This document shows, one piece after another, positions 8,744-16,499 of a stretch of 46,810 bases of DNA (positions within the stretch are counted from its first letter, which is position 1; each line of letters begins with the position of its first letter). The notes under the pieces were generated by a model. That model was given only the letters and a program-made list of their open reading frames with translations. It did not search any database and was not told the origin of the DNA. This DNA is from an uncultured Geobacter sp. (lineage in GTDB: Bacteria > Desulfobacterota > Desulfuromonadia > Geobacterales > CAIOGM01): NCBI GenBank assembly GCA_903902855.1, contig CAIUWK010000014.1, forward strand, positions 1-46,810, written 5' to 3'. A program made the translations under genes and the position numbers.

Positions 8744-9442
8744 ATGGATGTGACAAAGTTTTGTAATAGTATTCTGGTGGCTGGAACGTTTCTGACGGCA
8801 CTCTGCGGTTGTGGTTCGTCAAATTCCAATGCGCCCGGCTCTCCGCATGCAACCGCTTGGGAAACTCCGGTCTCCCATGGACTTCAGTATACTGCCAATC
8901 CCGTGCTCTGCAGCGAATGCCACGGGCAGGACTTTACGGGCGGGATCAGCAAAACGAGCTGCAACACCGCGTGCCATGTACATGTAATCCCTGCTGGTTA
9001 TTCTGATTGGGCGACTGCTCATGGGAAACAGGCCAAAGGTAAACCGACCATAACGCCAGGTAACATCGTTTCCGGGTTTCTCTCTTGTCAGTATTGCCAT
9101 GGCCGTGACAACAAAGGTACTGCGCTGTCCCAAGGACAAGGGTGTATAAATATCTCCTGTCATCAGATGGCCTCCTATACAAATCTTCCCCCCCATTCAG
9201 GTTTCTGGAATGACAAGACAAACTTTATTGGCGCCACTCATTTCGACGTATATTCCACCAATGCTGCCGGCTGTGCGGCCTGTCATGAGCGTGATAAAAA
9301 GACACATTTGTGGTATAAAAGTGTACCGGGAAATCCCTACAAGCTCTACTCCACCAAAAATATGCTGACACCCCCTGAAGGTGCATCGGTGGGAACAACG
9401 CCAAGTTGCTTCAACAACACCCTCTGCCATGGACCGAAATAG
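8744..9442 (+). CDS. Lipoprotein multiheme cytochrome with CX3-5CH motifs
   Basis: The 232-aa protein has a lipoprotein signal with lipobox L20-C21-G22-C23, so it should be anchored to a membrane, probably the outer one. It holds three canonical CXXCH motifs (C56, C115, C177) alternating with three spaced-out ones: C73-X3-C77-H78, C134-X4-C139-H140 and C222-X5-C228-H229. This pairing of CXXCH with longer CXnCH recalls the Geobacter CxxxxCH...CXXCH repeat family of surface cytochromes. Three to six hemes are possible, depending on whether the long motifs are matured. It ends the barrel-cytochrome operon, 21 nt after the pentaheme gene and just before a strong terminator; GGAG precedes its ATG. 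Confidence 0.88.
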   Translation: MDVTKFCNSILVAGTFLTALCGCGSSNSNAPGSPHATAWETPVSHGLQYTANPVLCSECHGQDFTGGISKTSCNTACHVHVIPAGYSDWATAHGKQAKGKPTITPGNIVSGFLSCQYCHGRDNKGTALSQGQGCINISCHQMASYTNLPPHSGFWNDKTNFIGATHFDVYSTNAAGCAACHERDKKTHLWYKSVPGNPYKLYSTKNMLTPPEGASVGTTPSCFNNTLCHGPK

Positions 9443-9459
9443 CAGAATGAATGTGTCCG

Positions 9460-9489
9460 CCCCTGTCCGTTTCCGGACAGGGGTTTTCT
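9460..9489 (+). terminator. Terminator of the porin-cytochrome operon
   Basis: A perfect 10-bp stem, CCCCTGTCCG (9460-9469) with CGGACAGGGG (9474-9483), a TTTC loop and a TTTTCT tail. Confidence 0.95.
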
Positions 9490-9539
9490 GTCGTGTATGA
9501 ATCTGAAACGGCAGCTTTTCATAAAAATGAGGTAGTGTT

Positions 9540-11498
9540 ATGTCTAATCATTCAAATAAAGTATTCTTTTTTATGTTGTTGCTGGCGCTTTTGTTTCCAA
9601 TGATGGCCTCGGCCCAAACAATGACAAACATTCCCATCACCGAGATAAGTCCTTGGGCTGTGGGGGTAAACCCGGTGACCAGTAAAGTCTATGTGGCCAA
9701 TCATTATCGTTGGGTAACAGTGATAAACGGAACAACACCAATACCGGTGCAATTAGGGATGGGTGGTCGTGCGGTGGGGGTGAATCCGGTGACCAATAAA
9801 ATATATATCGCCAACCAATCATCAGACAATGTGACGGTCATTGACGATGCCTCCAATACCTCGACTACGGTGCAGGATAAAGATCCCACCACTCCTGCAA
9901 AGGCACCCTATGCCGTGGCGGTGAACGTGGTTACCAATAAAGTTTATATCGCCAATCATGGCAGCAATACCGTCACCGTCATCGACGGAGCAACCAATGC
10001 CACGACATCCATACCGGTTGGGTCCGCTCCTTGGGCTATAGCGGTAAACCCGGTAACCAACAAGGTTTATGTAGCCAATAACGGAAGCAGTAATGTCACG
10101 GTGATTGACGGCAGTGGGACGAATCCTCCTAGGAACATTACTGTCGGCCCTAATCCTCAGGGGGTAGCACTCAATCCGTATACCAACAAGATTTACGTCA
10201 CTTCATTTGCAAATGGAACTGTTACCGAAATCAACGGTAGTACTGATGCTGTCGAGAAGCCTGCGATTTCCGTTGGAGCTAATCCCACGGCGCTAGCTGT
10301 CAATCCGGTAACCAATAAAATATATGTTGTAACTACTTATAGTTATGGAACGGTTTCCGTAATGGATGGAGTTAAATTTACACGCACAGCCACAGTCAAT
10401 ATTAGCGCCGTATCAACTTCCGTTCCTATCTCGGTAACAGTAAACCCGGTTACTAATATAATATATGTGACTAATAATAGCAGTAATACTGTGGATCTGA
10501 TCGATGGGGGGTCAGATACGTTATTGCCTCGCGTTACTGTCGGTTGGAATCCTGCGGCAGTGGCGCTGAATATGCTCACTTCTGAGGCCTTTGTCGCCAA
10601 TTCTAACTTAGTCAGCATTGCTAACGGTGATTCCGTGACGCTGATCACCGAAACGACCATACCCACGAGCCCGCTGGTTACCACTATCCCGCCGTTCCTC
10701 GGCAACACGACCAGCAGCGTGACTCCGACCTTTGCCATGAGCGCGACGAGTACGACCGGTTCACCGGTCAGAAATGTCTACTACCAGGTCGATTCCATCC
10801 AGGGAGTATGGCAGGCGGCAACTTCTTCCGGTGGTTCTTACAGTGCGACGACAGCCACACTCCCCTTGGGAACTCACACCATGTATGCCTATGCCACAGA
10901 CGGGTGTGATTCCACCTCCATCAACACCGGTTCCCAGAGTAGTCCGCTCATCGGCGCCATTGTCTCCTACACTTTCACCGTCACCGTCCCGACTCCTGTG
11001 ACGTATACGGTTACCCCCTTCAATACGGCGCACGGCAGTATTGCTCCTTTTACGCCGCAGTCGGTGATCTATAACCAGACAACAAGCTTTACCGTCAAAC
11101 CTGATAACGGCTATATGGTGGAATCCGTGACCGGTTGCAGTGGAGCGATTACCACTCCAGTAACCTTGCCAGTCGCTTCTTCGGTCAGCTATGTGACTGG
11201 TTTTGTTACCTCAAACTGCGATGTAACGGCGACGTTCAGCCCTAATCTTCTCCCGGTCCGGATCGGCGCAGTCTACTACTCGACAATTCCGGATGCTTTT
11301 GCCAAGGCGCTGCCTGGCGAAACCATCCAGGCCACCACGGGAGCCCCGTACAGTGGTGCGCTGAACATCGGTATTGCCGTTACCTTGCAGGGAGGTTTTG
11401 ACGCGATCTATAGTCCGACCCGGACAGGAAATACAGCTGTCGGGTCATTGACCATCACCACGGGAAGCCTGATTGCCGATCAGGTGACCATTCAGTAA
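9540..11498 (+). CDS. Secreted YVTN beta-propeller protein with shared C-terminal module
   Basis: The 652-aa product has a signal peptide (about 1-25, ending ASA). Residues 30-380 hold about eight propeller repeats of the form AVNPVTNKVYVANxxSNTVTVIDG, a seven- or eight-bladed YncE/YVTN fold. Residues about 390-490 look like an Ig-like domain, about 490-575 a bacterial-repeat domain with a likely disulfide (GCSG and SNCDVTATF), and the last 80 residues are a module ending GSLIADQVTIQ that recurs at the C terminus of the gene at 46110-46810. It is probably exported to the cell surface; ligand unknown. It has its own terminator and lies directly after the cytochrome operon, but nothing ties it to electron transfer. 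Confidence 0.85.
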   Translation: MSNHSNKVFFFMLLLALLFPMMASAQTMTNIPITEISPWAVGVNPVTSKVYVANHYRWVTVINGTTPIPVQLGMGGRAVGVNPVTNKIYIANQSSDNVTVIDDASNTSTTVQDKDPTTPAKAPYAVAVNVVTNKVYIANHGSNTVTVIDGATNATTSIPVGSAPWAIAVNPVTNKVYVANNGSSNVTVIDGSGTNPPRNITVGPNPQGVALNPYTNKIYVTSFANGTVTEINGSTDAVEKPAISVGANPTALAVNPVTNKIYVVTTYSYGTVSVMDGVKFTRTATVNISAVSTSVPISVTVNPVTNIIYVTNNSSNTVDLIDGGSDTLLPRVTVGWNPAAVALNMLTSEAFVANSNLVSIANGDSVTLITETTIPTSPLVTTIPPFLGNTTSSVTPTFAMSATSTTGSPVRNVYYQVDSIQGVWQAATSSGGSYSATTATLPLGTHTMYAYATDGCDSTSINTGSQSSPLIGAIVSYTFTVTVPTPVTYTVTPFNTAHGSIAPFTPQSVIYNQTTSFTVKPDNGYMVESVTGCSGAITTPVTLPVASSVSYVTGFVTSNCDVTATFSPNLLPVRIGAVYYSTIPDAFAKALPGETIQATTGAPYSGALNIGIAVTLQGGFDAIYSPTRTGNTAVGSLTITTGSLIADQVTIQ

Positions 11499-11529
11499 CT
11501 GCTTTGAGATATTCGTCATCTTAACCACT

Positions 11530-11567
11530 GACCTCCGGGGTTTTCACAACCTTGGAGGTCTTTTTTT
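11530..11567 (+). terminator. Terminator after the YVTN protein gene
   Basis: GACCTCC (11530-11536) pairs with GGAGGTC (11554-11560), with an inner GGTT/AACC pairing, then seven T. Confidence 0.93.
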
Positions 11568-11590
11568 CATATCTCGTGCAGGTTTGATTC

Positions 11591-11599
11591 TGCTATACT
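11591..11599 (+). promoter_or_regulatory. Extended -10 promoter, probable start of the xseB-ispA-dxs transcript
   Basis: TGCTATACT is an extended -10 element (TGN plus TATACT). The -35 position has no good hexamer, which extended -10 promoters tolerate. It lies just after the terminator at 11530-11567 and about 75 bp before xseB. Confidence 0.5.
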
Positions 11600-11674
11600 T
11601 CCATTTTTCACACCATCCTTGAATTTTCCTTTGATTACCTTTATAGTCGAAAAACATCTTTTTCGGAGAGACCC

Positions 11675-11899
11675 ATGGCTGTGGAAAAATTCGAGTCGTC
11701 GCTGAAACGTCTGGAAGAGGTGGTCAAGAAACTGGAGAGCGGTGACCTCACCCTTGAAGAGTCCCTGAAATCCTTCGAGGAGGGGGTGAAGCATGCCGGT
11801 TTCTGTTCCCGCAAGCTGGACGAGGCGGAAAAACGGGTTGAACTTCTTTTGAAACAGAAAGACGGCTCCTTTATCACGGAAGAATTCAAAGAACAGTGA
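11675..11899 (+). CDS. xseB: Exodeoxyribonuclease VII small subunit
   Basis: XseB is the small helical subunit that binds several copies to XseA to form exonuclease VII, which degrades single-stranded DNA. The 74-aa product shows the family pattern of a helical hairpin: FESSLKRLEEVVKKLESGDLTLEESL followed by FEEGVKHAGFCSRKLDEAE (spans given; key residues are the L/E heptads and the GDLTLEESL turn). The xseB-ispA-dxs order is widespread in bacteria. xseA is not nearby. The stop codon falls inside the first unit of a heptamer-repeat hairpin that fills the gap to ispA. Confidence 0.95.
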   Translation: MAVEKFESSLKRLEEVVKKLESGDLTLEESLKSFEEGVKHAGFCSRKLDEAEKRVELLLKQKDGSFITEEFKEQ

Positions 11900-11981
11900 A
11901 CAATGTACAGTTGACAATGGACAATGTATGACGGCTTTCAGTCGTTCAAATTGTCAATTATCAACTATAAATTATCAATTG
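11892..11981. repeat. Heptamer-repeat inverted element between xseB and ispA
   Basis: The left arm consists of 7-bp units AACAGTG, AACAATG, TACAGTT, GACAATG, GACAATG (11892-11926). The right arm holds TCAAATT, GTCAATT, ATCAACT, ATAAATT, ATCAATT (11946-11980). The right arm read on the other strand gives AATTGAC-like units, so the arms form a long imperfect hairpin with a 19-nt loop (11927-11945). The element begins over the xseB stop codon and ends just before the GAGG ribosome site of ispA, so it exactly fills the intercistronic gap and would be present in the mRNA. Confidence 0.85.
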
Positions 11982-11989
11982 AGGACATA

Positions 11990-12883
11990 ATGGATATCAA
12001 GTCGTATCTGAACGAGCGTTGCCGGGTGGTTGACGAGGCGCTGGAGCGTTACCTTCCCAAGGAGAATGAACTCCCCTTCAGCCTGCACAAGGCCATGCGC
12101 TATTCGGTGTTCGCCGGAGGAAAGCGGGTTCGCCCCATTCTCATGCTGGCGGCCTGCGAGGCCGTGGGTGGGACCGTGGCCCAGGCCCTTCCGGCCGCCT
12201 GCGCCATGGAGATGATTCATACCTATTCCCTCATCCATGACGATCTGCCGGCCATGGACGATGACGATTTCCGCCGCGGGAACCCCACCAATCACAAGGT
12301 TTTCGGTGAAGCGGTCGCCATCCTTGCCGGTGACGCACTCCTCACCGAGGCGTTCATCCTGCTCAGCCGTCAGGTGGAGGGGGCGCCACTCCCCGCAGAG
12401 CTGCTGCTCAAGGTCATCAACGAGATCGGGGTTTGCGCCGGGTCACGGGGGATGGTGGGGGGACAGGTGGTGGATATGGAGAGCGAGGGGAATCGTGAGA
12501 TAGATTTTGCCACGGTTCAGTACATCCATACCCACAAGACCGGGGCTCTCATCAAGGCTTCGGTCCGGTCAGGGGCGATTCTGGGGGGAGCCGATGCCCA
12601 GGCTCTTGCCGCCATGACCCGCTATGGCGAGGCCATCGGACTCGCTTTCCAGATAGCCGACGATATCCTGGATATCGAGGGGACCACCCAGGAGATCGGC
12701 AAGGATGCGGGGAGCGACGAGGCGCGGGGGAAGGCAACCTATCCGGCGGTCATCGGTCTGGCCGAGTCAAAAATCCTGGCAACGGAACTGGTGGAGCGCG
12801 CCTTTGCCGCGTTGGAGCCCTTCGGCCAAAAAGGAGATCCGCTGCGCGAGATCGCCACCTACATCATTCAACGGAAATCATAA
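11990..12883 (+). CDS. ispA: Polyprenyl (farnesyl/geranyl) diphosphate synthase
   Basis: This trans-isoprenyl diphosphate synthase condenses IPP with allylic diphosphates, giving farnesyl or geranylgeranyl diphosphate for quinones and undecaprenyl-P. The 297-aa product has the first aspartate-rich motif in HDDLPAMDDDDFRRG, the KRVRP substrate motif near residue 43 and the second motif QIADDILD. I chose the ATG at 11990 because GAGG precedes it by 5 nt and homology starts with MDIKSYL; an upstream in-frame start at 11924 would translate the heptamer repeat. dxs follows with no gap (stop TAA then ATG). Confidence 0.94.
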   Translation: MDIKSYLNERCRVVDEALERYLPKENELPFSLHKAMRYSVFAGGKRVRPILMLAACEAVGGTVAQALPAACAMEMIHTYSLIHDDLPAMDDDDFRRGNPTNHKVFGEAVAILAGDALLTEAFILLSRQVEGAPLPAELLLKVINEIGVCAGSRGMVGGQVVDMESEGNREIDFATVQYIHTHKTGALIKASVRSGAILGGADAQALAAMTRYGEAIGLAFQIADDILDIEGTTQEIGKDAGSDEARGKATYPAVIGLAESKILATELVERAFAALEPFGQKGDPLREIATYIIQRKS

Positions 12884-14770
12884 ATGACCCCACTGCTCGA
12901 CCAGATAAACGGCCCTGAGGAGCTGAAGCAGCTCTCTCTTCCCGATCTGACCCAGCTTGCCGAAGAGATCCGGGAGCTGATCATCGCCACCTGCGCCGCC
13001 AATGGTGGACACCTGGCGCCAAGCCTGGGGGTGGTGGAATTGACCATTGCCCTGCACCGGGTCTTCGATTCCCCCACGGACCGGATCGTCTGGGACGTGG
13101 GACATCAGGCCTATGCCCACAAGATTCTCACCGGCCGACGTGACCGTTTCCCCACACTCCGGACCAGCGGCGGGATCAGCGGTTTTCCCAAGCGGGCAGA
13201 ATCCCCCCATGACGCCTTTGACGTGGGGCACTCCTCCACCTCCATCTCGGCGGCCCTTGGTCTTGCCGCAGCCCGTGACCTGAAACAGTCCCACAACAAG
13301 GTAGTGGCGGTGATCGGCGACGGCTCCATGACCGGCGGTATCGCCTATGAAGGACTCAACCAGGCCGGTCACCTGGGGAAGGATCTGCTGGTCATTCTCA
13401 ACGACAATGAGATGTCCATTGCGGAGAATGTGGGGGCGCTCTCCAACTTCCTCAGCCGGACCATGGCCAGTGAATTTGTCCACAAGATCCGCCGGGAGCT
13501 TCACGGCTTCCTCAAAGGGGTTGATGTGGGTGGGCTGAACATGCTCCAGGTGGCCCGACGGGCCGAAGAGTCGCTCAAGGGACTCTTCACACCGGGAATG
13601 CTCTTCGAGGCCTTCGGTTTCGAGTACATCGGTCCCATCGACGGTCACAACACGGAGATGCTCCTGGAGACCCTGGAGAAGGTGAAACGGCTCGACCAGG
13701 CGGTGCTCATCCATGTCCTGACCAAGAAGGGGAAAGGATATCTGCCGGCGGAGCAAAATCCCTCCCAGTTCCACGGCATCGGCCCCTTTGACCGGACCAC
13801 GGGAAAGACAGGCGCCAAGGGGAAGGGGGGGCCGACCTCTTACACCGCGCTGGTGGGGAAGACTCTGCTGCGACTGGCAGCCGATGACGAGCGGATCGTG
13901 GCGATCACGGCGGCCATGCCCGACGGTACCGGACTCTCCGGCTTTGCCAAGGAGTATCCCATCCGTTTTTTCGACGTGGGGATCGCGGAACAGCACGGAG
14001 TTACCTTTGCCGCCGGACTGGCCGCAGCGGGGATGAAGCCCGTCTTTGCCGTTTATTCCACTTTTTTGCAGCGAGCCTACGACCAGGTCTGCCACGACGT
14101 CTGTCTGCAGAATCTGCCGGTAGTCTTTGCCTTGGACAGGGCCGGGGTGGTGGGAAGCGACGGGCCGACCCATCACGGACTCTTCGACCTCTCCTATCTG
14201 CGTCATCTCCCCAATATGACGATCATGGCGCCCAAGGATGAAAACGAACTGCAGCATATGATCGCCACCGCCTTCAGCTTGGACGGACCAGTTGCGCTCC
14301 GTTATCCCCGGGGGAACGGTTATGGGGTTCCCCTGGATCAGACCCTGGCCACGCTTCCCGTGGGGAAGGGGGAACTCCTGCGCCAAGGAAGGGATGGAGT
14401 CATCATCGCGGTCGGCTCCATGGTGAGACCGGCCCTTGACGCGTCCGCACTCCTGGCGACCGAAGGGGTGGAGGTGGGGGTGGTGAACGCCCGCTTCATC
14501 AAACCTCTTGATCGTGAGCTCATTCTCTCCCAGGCTCGGGGGTGCCGCACTCTTCTCACGGTGGAGGAGAATGCGGTTCAAGGTGGTTTCGGGTCGGCGA
14601 TTCTGGAGCTATTGGAGGAAGAGGAGGTGACCGGGGTCGCAATCCGCTGCCTGGGCTTCCCGGACCAGTACGTCGAACAGGGAGAGCAACCGGAGCTTCG
14701 TTCCGCCCATGGCCTCGATGCCGCCGGTATTGCCGCGGCCTTTCGGGTTCTGGTGGAGCGTAATCGTTAA
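12884..14770 (+). CDS. dxs: 1-deoxy-D-xylulose-5-phosphate synthase
   Basis: Dxs joins pyruvate and glyceraldehyde-3-P to make DXP, the committed step of the MEP isoprenoid pathway. The 628-aa product is full length, with the transketolase-like order: thiamine diphosphate motif GDGSMTGG ending with the NDN triad (about residues 145-182), the pyrimidine-binding domain with DVGIAEQHG (about 365-373), and the C-terminal transketolase domain. It starts immediately after the ispA stop, so the pair is very likely co-translated and links DXP synthesis to prenyl chain synthesis. Confidence 0.97.
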   Translation: MTPLLDQINGPEELKQLSLPDLTQLAEEIRELIIATCAANGGHLAPSLGVVELTIALHRVFDSPTDRIVWDVGHQAYAHKILTGRRDRFPTLRTSGGISGFPKRAESPHDAFDVGHSSTSISAALGLAAARDLKQSHNKVVAVIGDGSMTGGIAYEGLNQAGHLGKDLLVILNDNEMSIAENVGALSNFLSRTMASEFVHKIRRELHGFLKGVDVGGLNMLQVARRAEESLKGLFTPGMLFEAFGFEYIGPIDGHNTEMLLETLEKVKRLDQAVLIHVLTKKGKGYLPAEQNPSQFHGIGPFDRTTGKTGAKGKGGPTSYTALVGKTLLRLAADDERIVAITAAMPDGTGLSGFAKEYPIRFFDVGIAEQHGVTFAAGLAAAGMKPVFAVYSTFLQRAYDQVCHDVCLQNLPVVFALDRAGVVGSDGPTHHGLFDLSYLRHLPNMTIMAPKDENELQHMIATAFSLDGPVALRYPRGNGYGVPLDQTLATLPVGKGELLRQGRDGVIIAVGSMVRPALDASALLATEGVEVGVVNARFIKPLDRELILSQARGCRTLLTVEENAVQGGFGSAILELLEEEEVTGVAIRCLGFPDQYVEQGEQPELRSAHGLDAAGIAAAFRVLVERNR

Positions 14771-14783
14771 AAACAGGAATACC

Positions 14784-16037
14784 ATGAAGCTGTTTGCCAT
14801 ACTCTGTTCCGTCCTGTTGTTGCTCATCTCCGGCAACCTCTCCCCGACCCATGCGGAAGAGCCGGTGGCTGCCGGATCAAATAACGATCCCCACCGACAG
14901 TTGCCCGCACAGCCGTCTCTGGAGCAGCTCCGACAGGCATACATCGCCAATCCTTATACCCCCGCCATCAAGAAGAATCTGGAGTCGGCAGTTCTCATGC
15001 ACGGCTTCGGGCTGCTGAAGCAGAAACGGTACGAAGAGGCGGCAGCCCAGTTCGAGTATGCCGAAGAGCTTTTCCCTGAAGACCCCCAGCCTCCTTTTCT
15101 TCGGGGTAACGCGGCCTATCAGCTGAAACAGTACGACCTTGCCCGCACTGAACTGGAAAAGTCCCGAAACCTGGGAGGAGAGACGGTGGATCTCCTCTTT
15201 TTGCTGGGGAAGGTTTTTTACGACACCGAAGATATCACCCAGGCCGTGGAGATGTGGGAACTGGCCGCGCAGAAAGATCCGGAGAACAAGACGGTTCAGG
15301 AGTTGCTGGTCAAGGCCAAACGGGAACTGACGGTGGACGCAGGGATGGGGAAGGGGCAGAGCTCCCGTTTTATCCTCTCTTTTGATTCCGGGATTAAATC
15401 CGAAGCGGCGGACCGGGTTCTTGGGGCGCTGGAGGATGCCTATAACCAGGTCGGGCGCGATTTCAGCGCCTATCCCGAGAGCCGGGTTCCGGTTATCCTC
15501 TATACCGGCAAGGATTACCGCGAGATTACCGGTTCCCCCGGCTGGTCCGGCGGGCAGTATGACGGCAAGATCCGCCTTCCGGTGGGGGGGATGACCGAGG
15601 TGACGCCACCGGTGAGGGGAGTCCTTTTTCATGAATATACCCATGTGGTGGTGCGGGAAGTAACCCGGGGAAACTGTCCGGTCTGGCTCAATGAGGGGCT
15701 GGCGGAGATCGAGGGGAAGAAGGAGTTTGACCACCCTCTCACCGCGCTGCGCCAGGGTGCGCTCAAGAATGAGTTGCTCCCCTTCAGCACACTCACCGGC
15801 TCGTTTGCCTCTTTGCAGGGGAAGAGTGTGGATCTGGCGTACCAGCAGAGCTATTCACTGGTAAGGTACATGGTTTCGGCCTATGGGTGGCACACGATGA
15901 AGGCGCTCCTGACGGCTTTGGGAGAAGGTCTCTCCTTTGATGCCGCAGCCAAACGTGCTTATGAGAATGTGGGGCGTTCGTTCGGGGAGATTTTCGCCGA
16001 GTGGCGTGAACGGGTAGCGGCAGGTCAGGAACAGTAA
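14784..16037 (+). CDS. Exported TPR protein with peptidase MA-like metalloprotease domain
   Basis: The 417-aa product has a signal peptide (about 1-24, ending PTHA). Residues about 70-185 form tetratricopeptide-like helical repeats. The C-terminal half carries the zinc motif HEYTH at 283-287 with a downstream glutamate in NEGLAE (E304), the gluzincin arrangement of peptidase MA-like domains. It should act in the periplasm; the substrate is unknown. I chose the ATG at 14784, which follows AGGA and starts the signal peptide; the in-frame upstream start at 14709 would lie inside dxs. It is 13 nt behind dxs, so it may share that transcript. Confidence 0.85.
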   Translation: MKLFAILCSVLLLLISGNLSPTHAEEPVAAGSNNDPHRQLPAQPSLEQLRQAYIANPYTPAIKKNLESAVLMHGFGLLKQKRYEEAAAQFEYAEELFPEDPQPPFLRGNAAYQLKQYDLARTELEKSRNLGGETVDLLFLLGKVFYDTEDITQAVEMWELAAQKDPENKTVQELLVKAKRELTVDAGMGKGQSSRFILSFDSGIKSEAADRVLGALEDAYNQVGRDFSAYPESRVPVILYTGKDYREITGSPGWSGGQYDGKIRLPVGGMTEVTPPVRGVLFHEYTHVVVREVTRGNCPVWLNEGLAEIEGKKEFDHPLTALRQGALKNELLPFSTLTGSFASLQGKSVDLAYQQSYSLVRYMVSAYGWHTMKALLTALGEGLSFDAAAKRAYENVGRSFGEIFAEWRERVAAGQEQ

Positions 16038-16054
16038 CCGGCTCTCAAGCGCTC

Positions 16055-16462
16055 ATGAAATATTTTACCTTTCAATTTCCCGGCACCATGGATTCCCTTG
16101 GCACGGTGGCCGCGTTCATCCAGCAAGTCTTCCAGACGGCGGCGGTGCCGGACCTTCCCGATGATTTCATCGAGAACATCTCTCTGGTTGCCAGTGAAGC
16201 GGTCACCAACGCCATCAGATACGGCGCCGGCGGCGAGGAAGATCTGCTGACCGTGACCATGGAGGTAACAAAGCGATTCGTTTCTTTACGGGTAATGGAT
16301 CGCGGCCCGGGATTTGAACCGAATGATGTGATATCGCCCGATCTGGATTACCCCGCCGAGGGGGGATACGGCATATTCATCATCAAGAGTCTCATGGATG
16401 AAGTCACCTATATCAGGGGGGATGACGTCAATTTCATGGTCATGGTCAAGCGGTTCGGGTGA
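16055..16462 (+). CDS. RsbW-like anti-sigma / histidine-kinase-type ATPase
   Basis: The 135-aa product is a stand-alone GHKL ATPase domain: the N box ASEAVTNAIRYG (about residues 48-59), the G1 box VMDRGPGF (about 83-90) and the glycine-rich GGYGIFII segment (about 107-114). Such small proteins act as serine kinases of anti-anti-sigma factors and switch partner proteins. No anti-sigma antagonist (STAS) or phosphatase gene lies next to it, so its partner is elsewhere. It is 17 nt behind the metallopeptidase gene and 37 nt before the UbiB-like gene. Confidence 0.88.
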   Translation: MKYFTFQFPGTMDSLGTVAAFIQQVFQTAAVPDLPDDFIENISLVASEAVTNAIRYGAGGEEDLLTVTMEVTKRFVSLRVMDRGPGFEPNDVISPDLDYPAEGGYGIFIIKSLMDEVTYIRGDDVNFMVMVKRFG

Positions 16463-16499
16463 CGGCAGCTGAGAGTTTCGGCTCTTTTTCGGGCACTGA

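Noticed and set aside
12878-14581. 567-aa minus-strand open frame over dxs
   Set aside because: Antisense to dxs, with the same GC-driven low-complexity character and no ribosome site.
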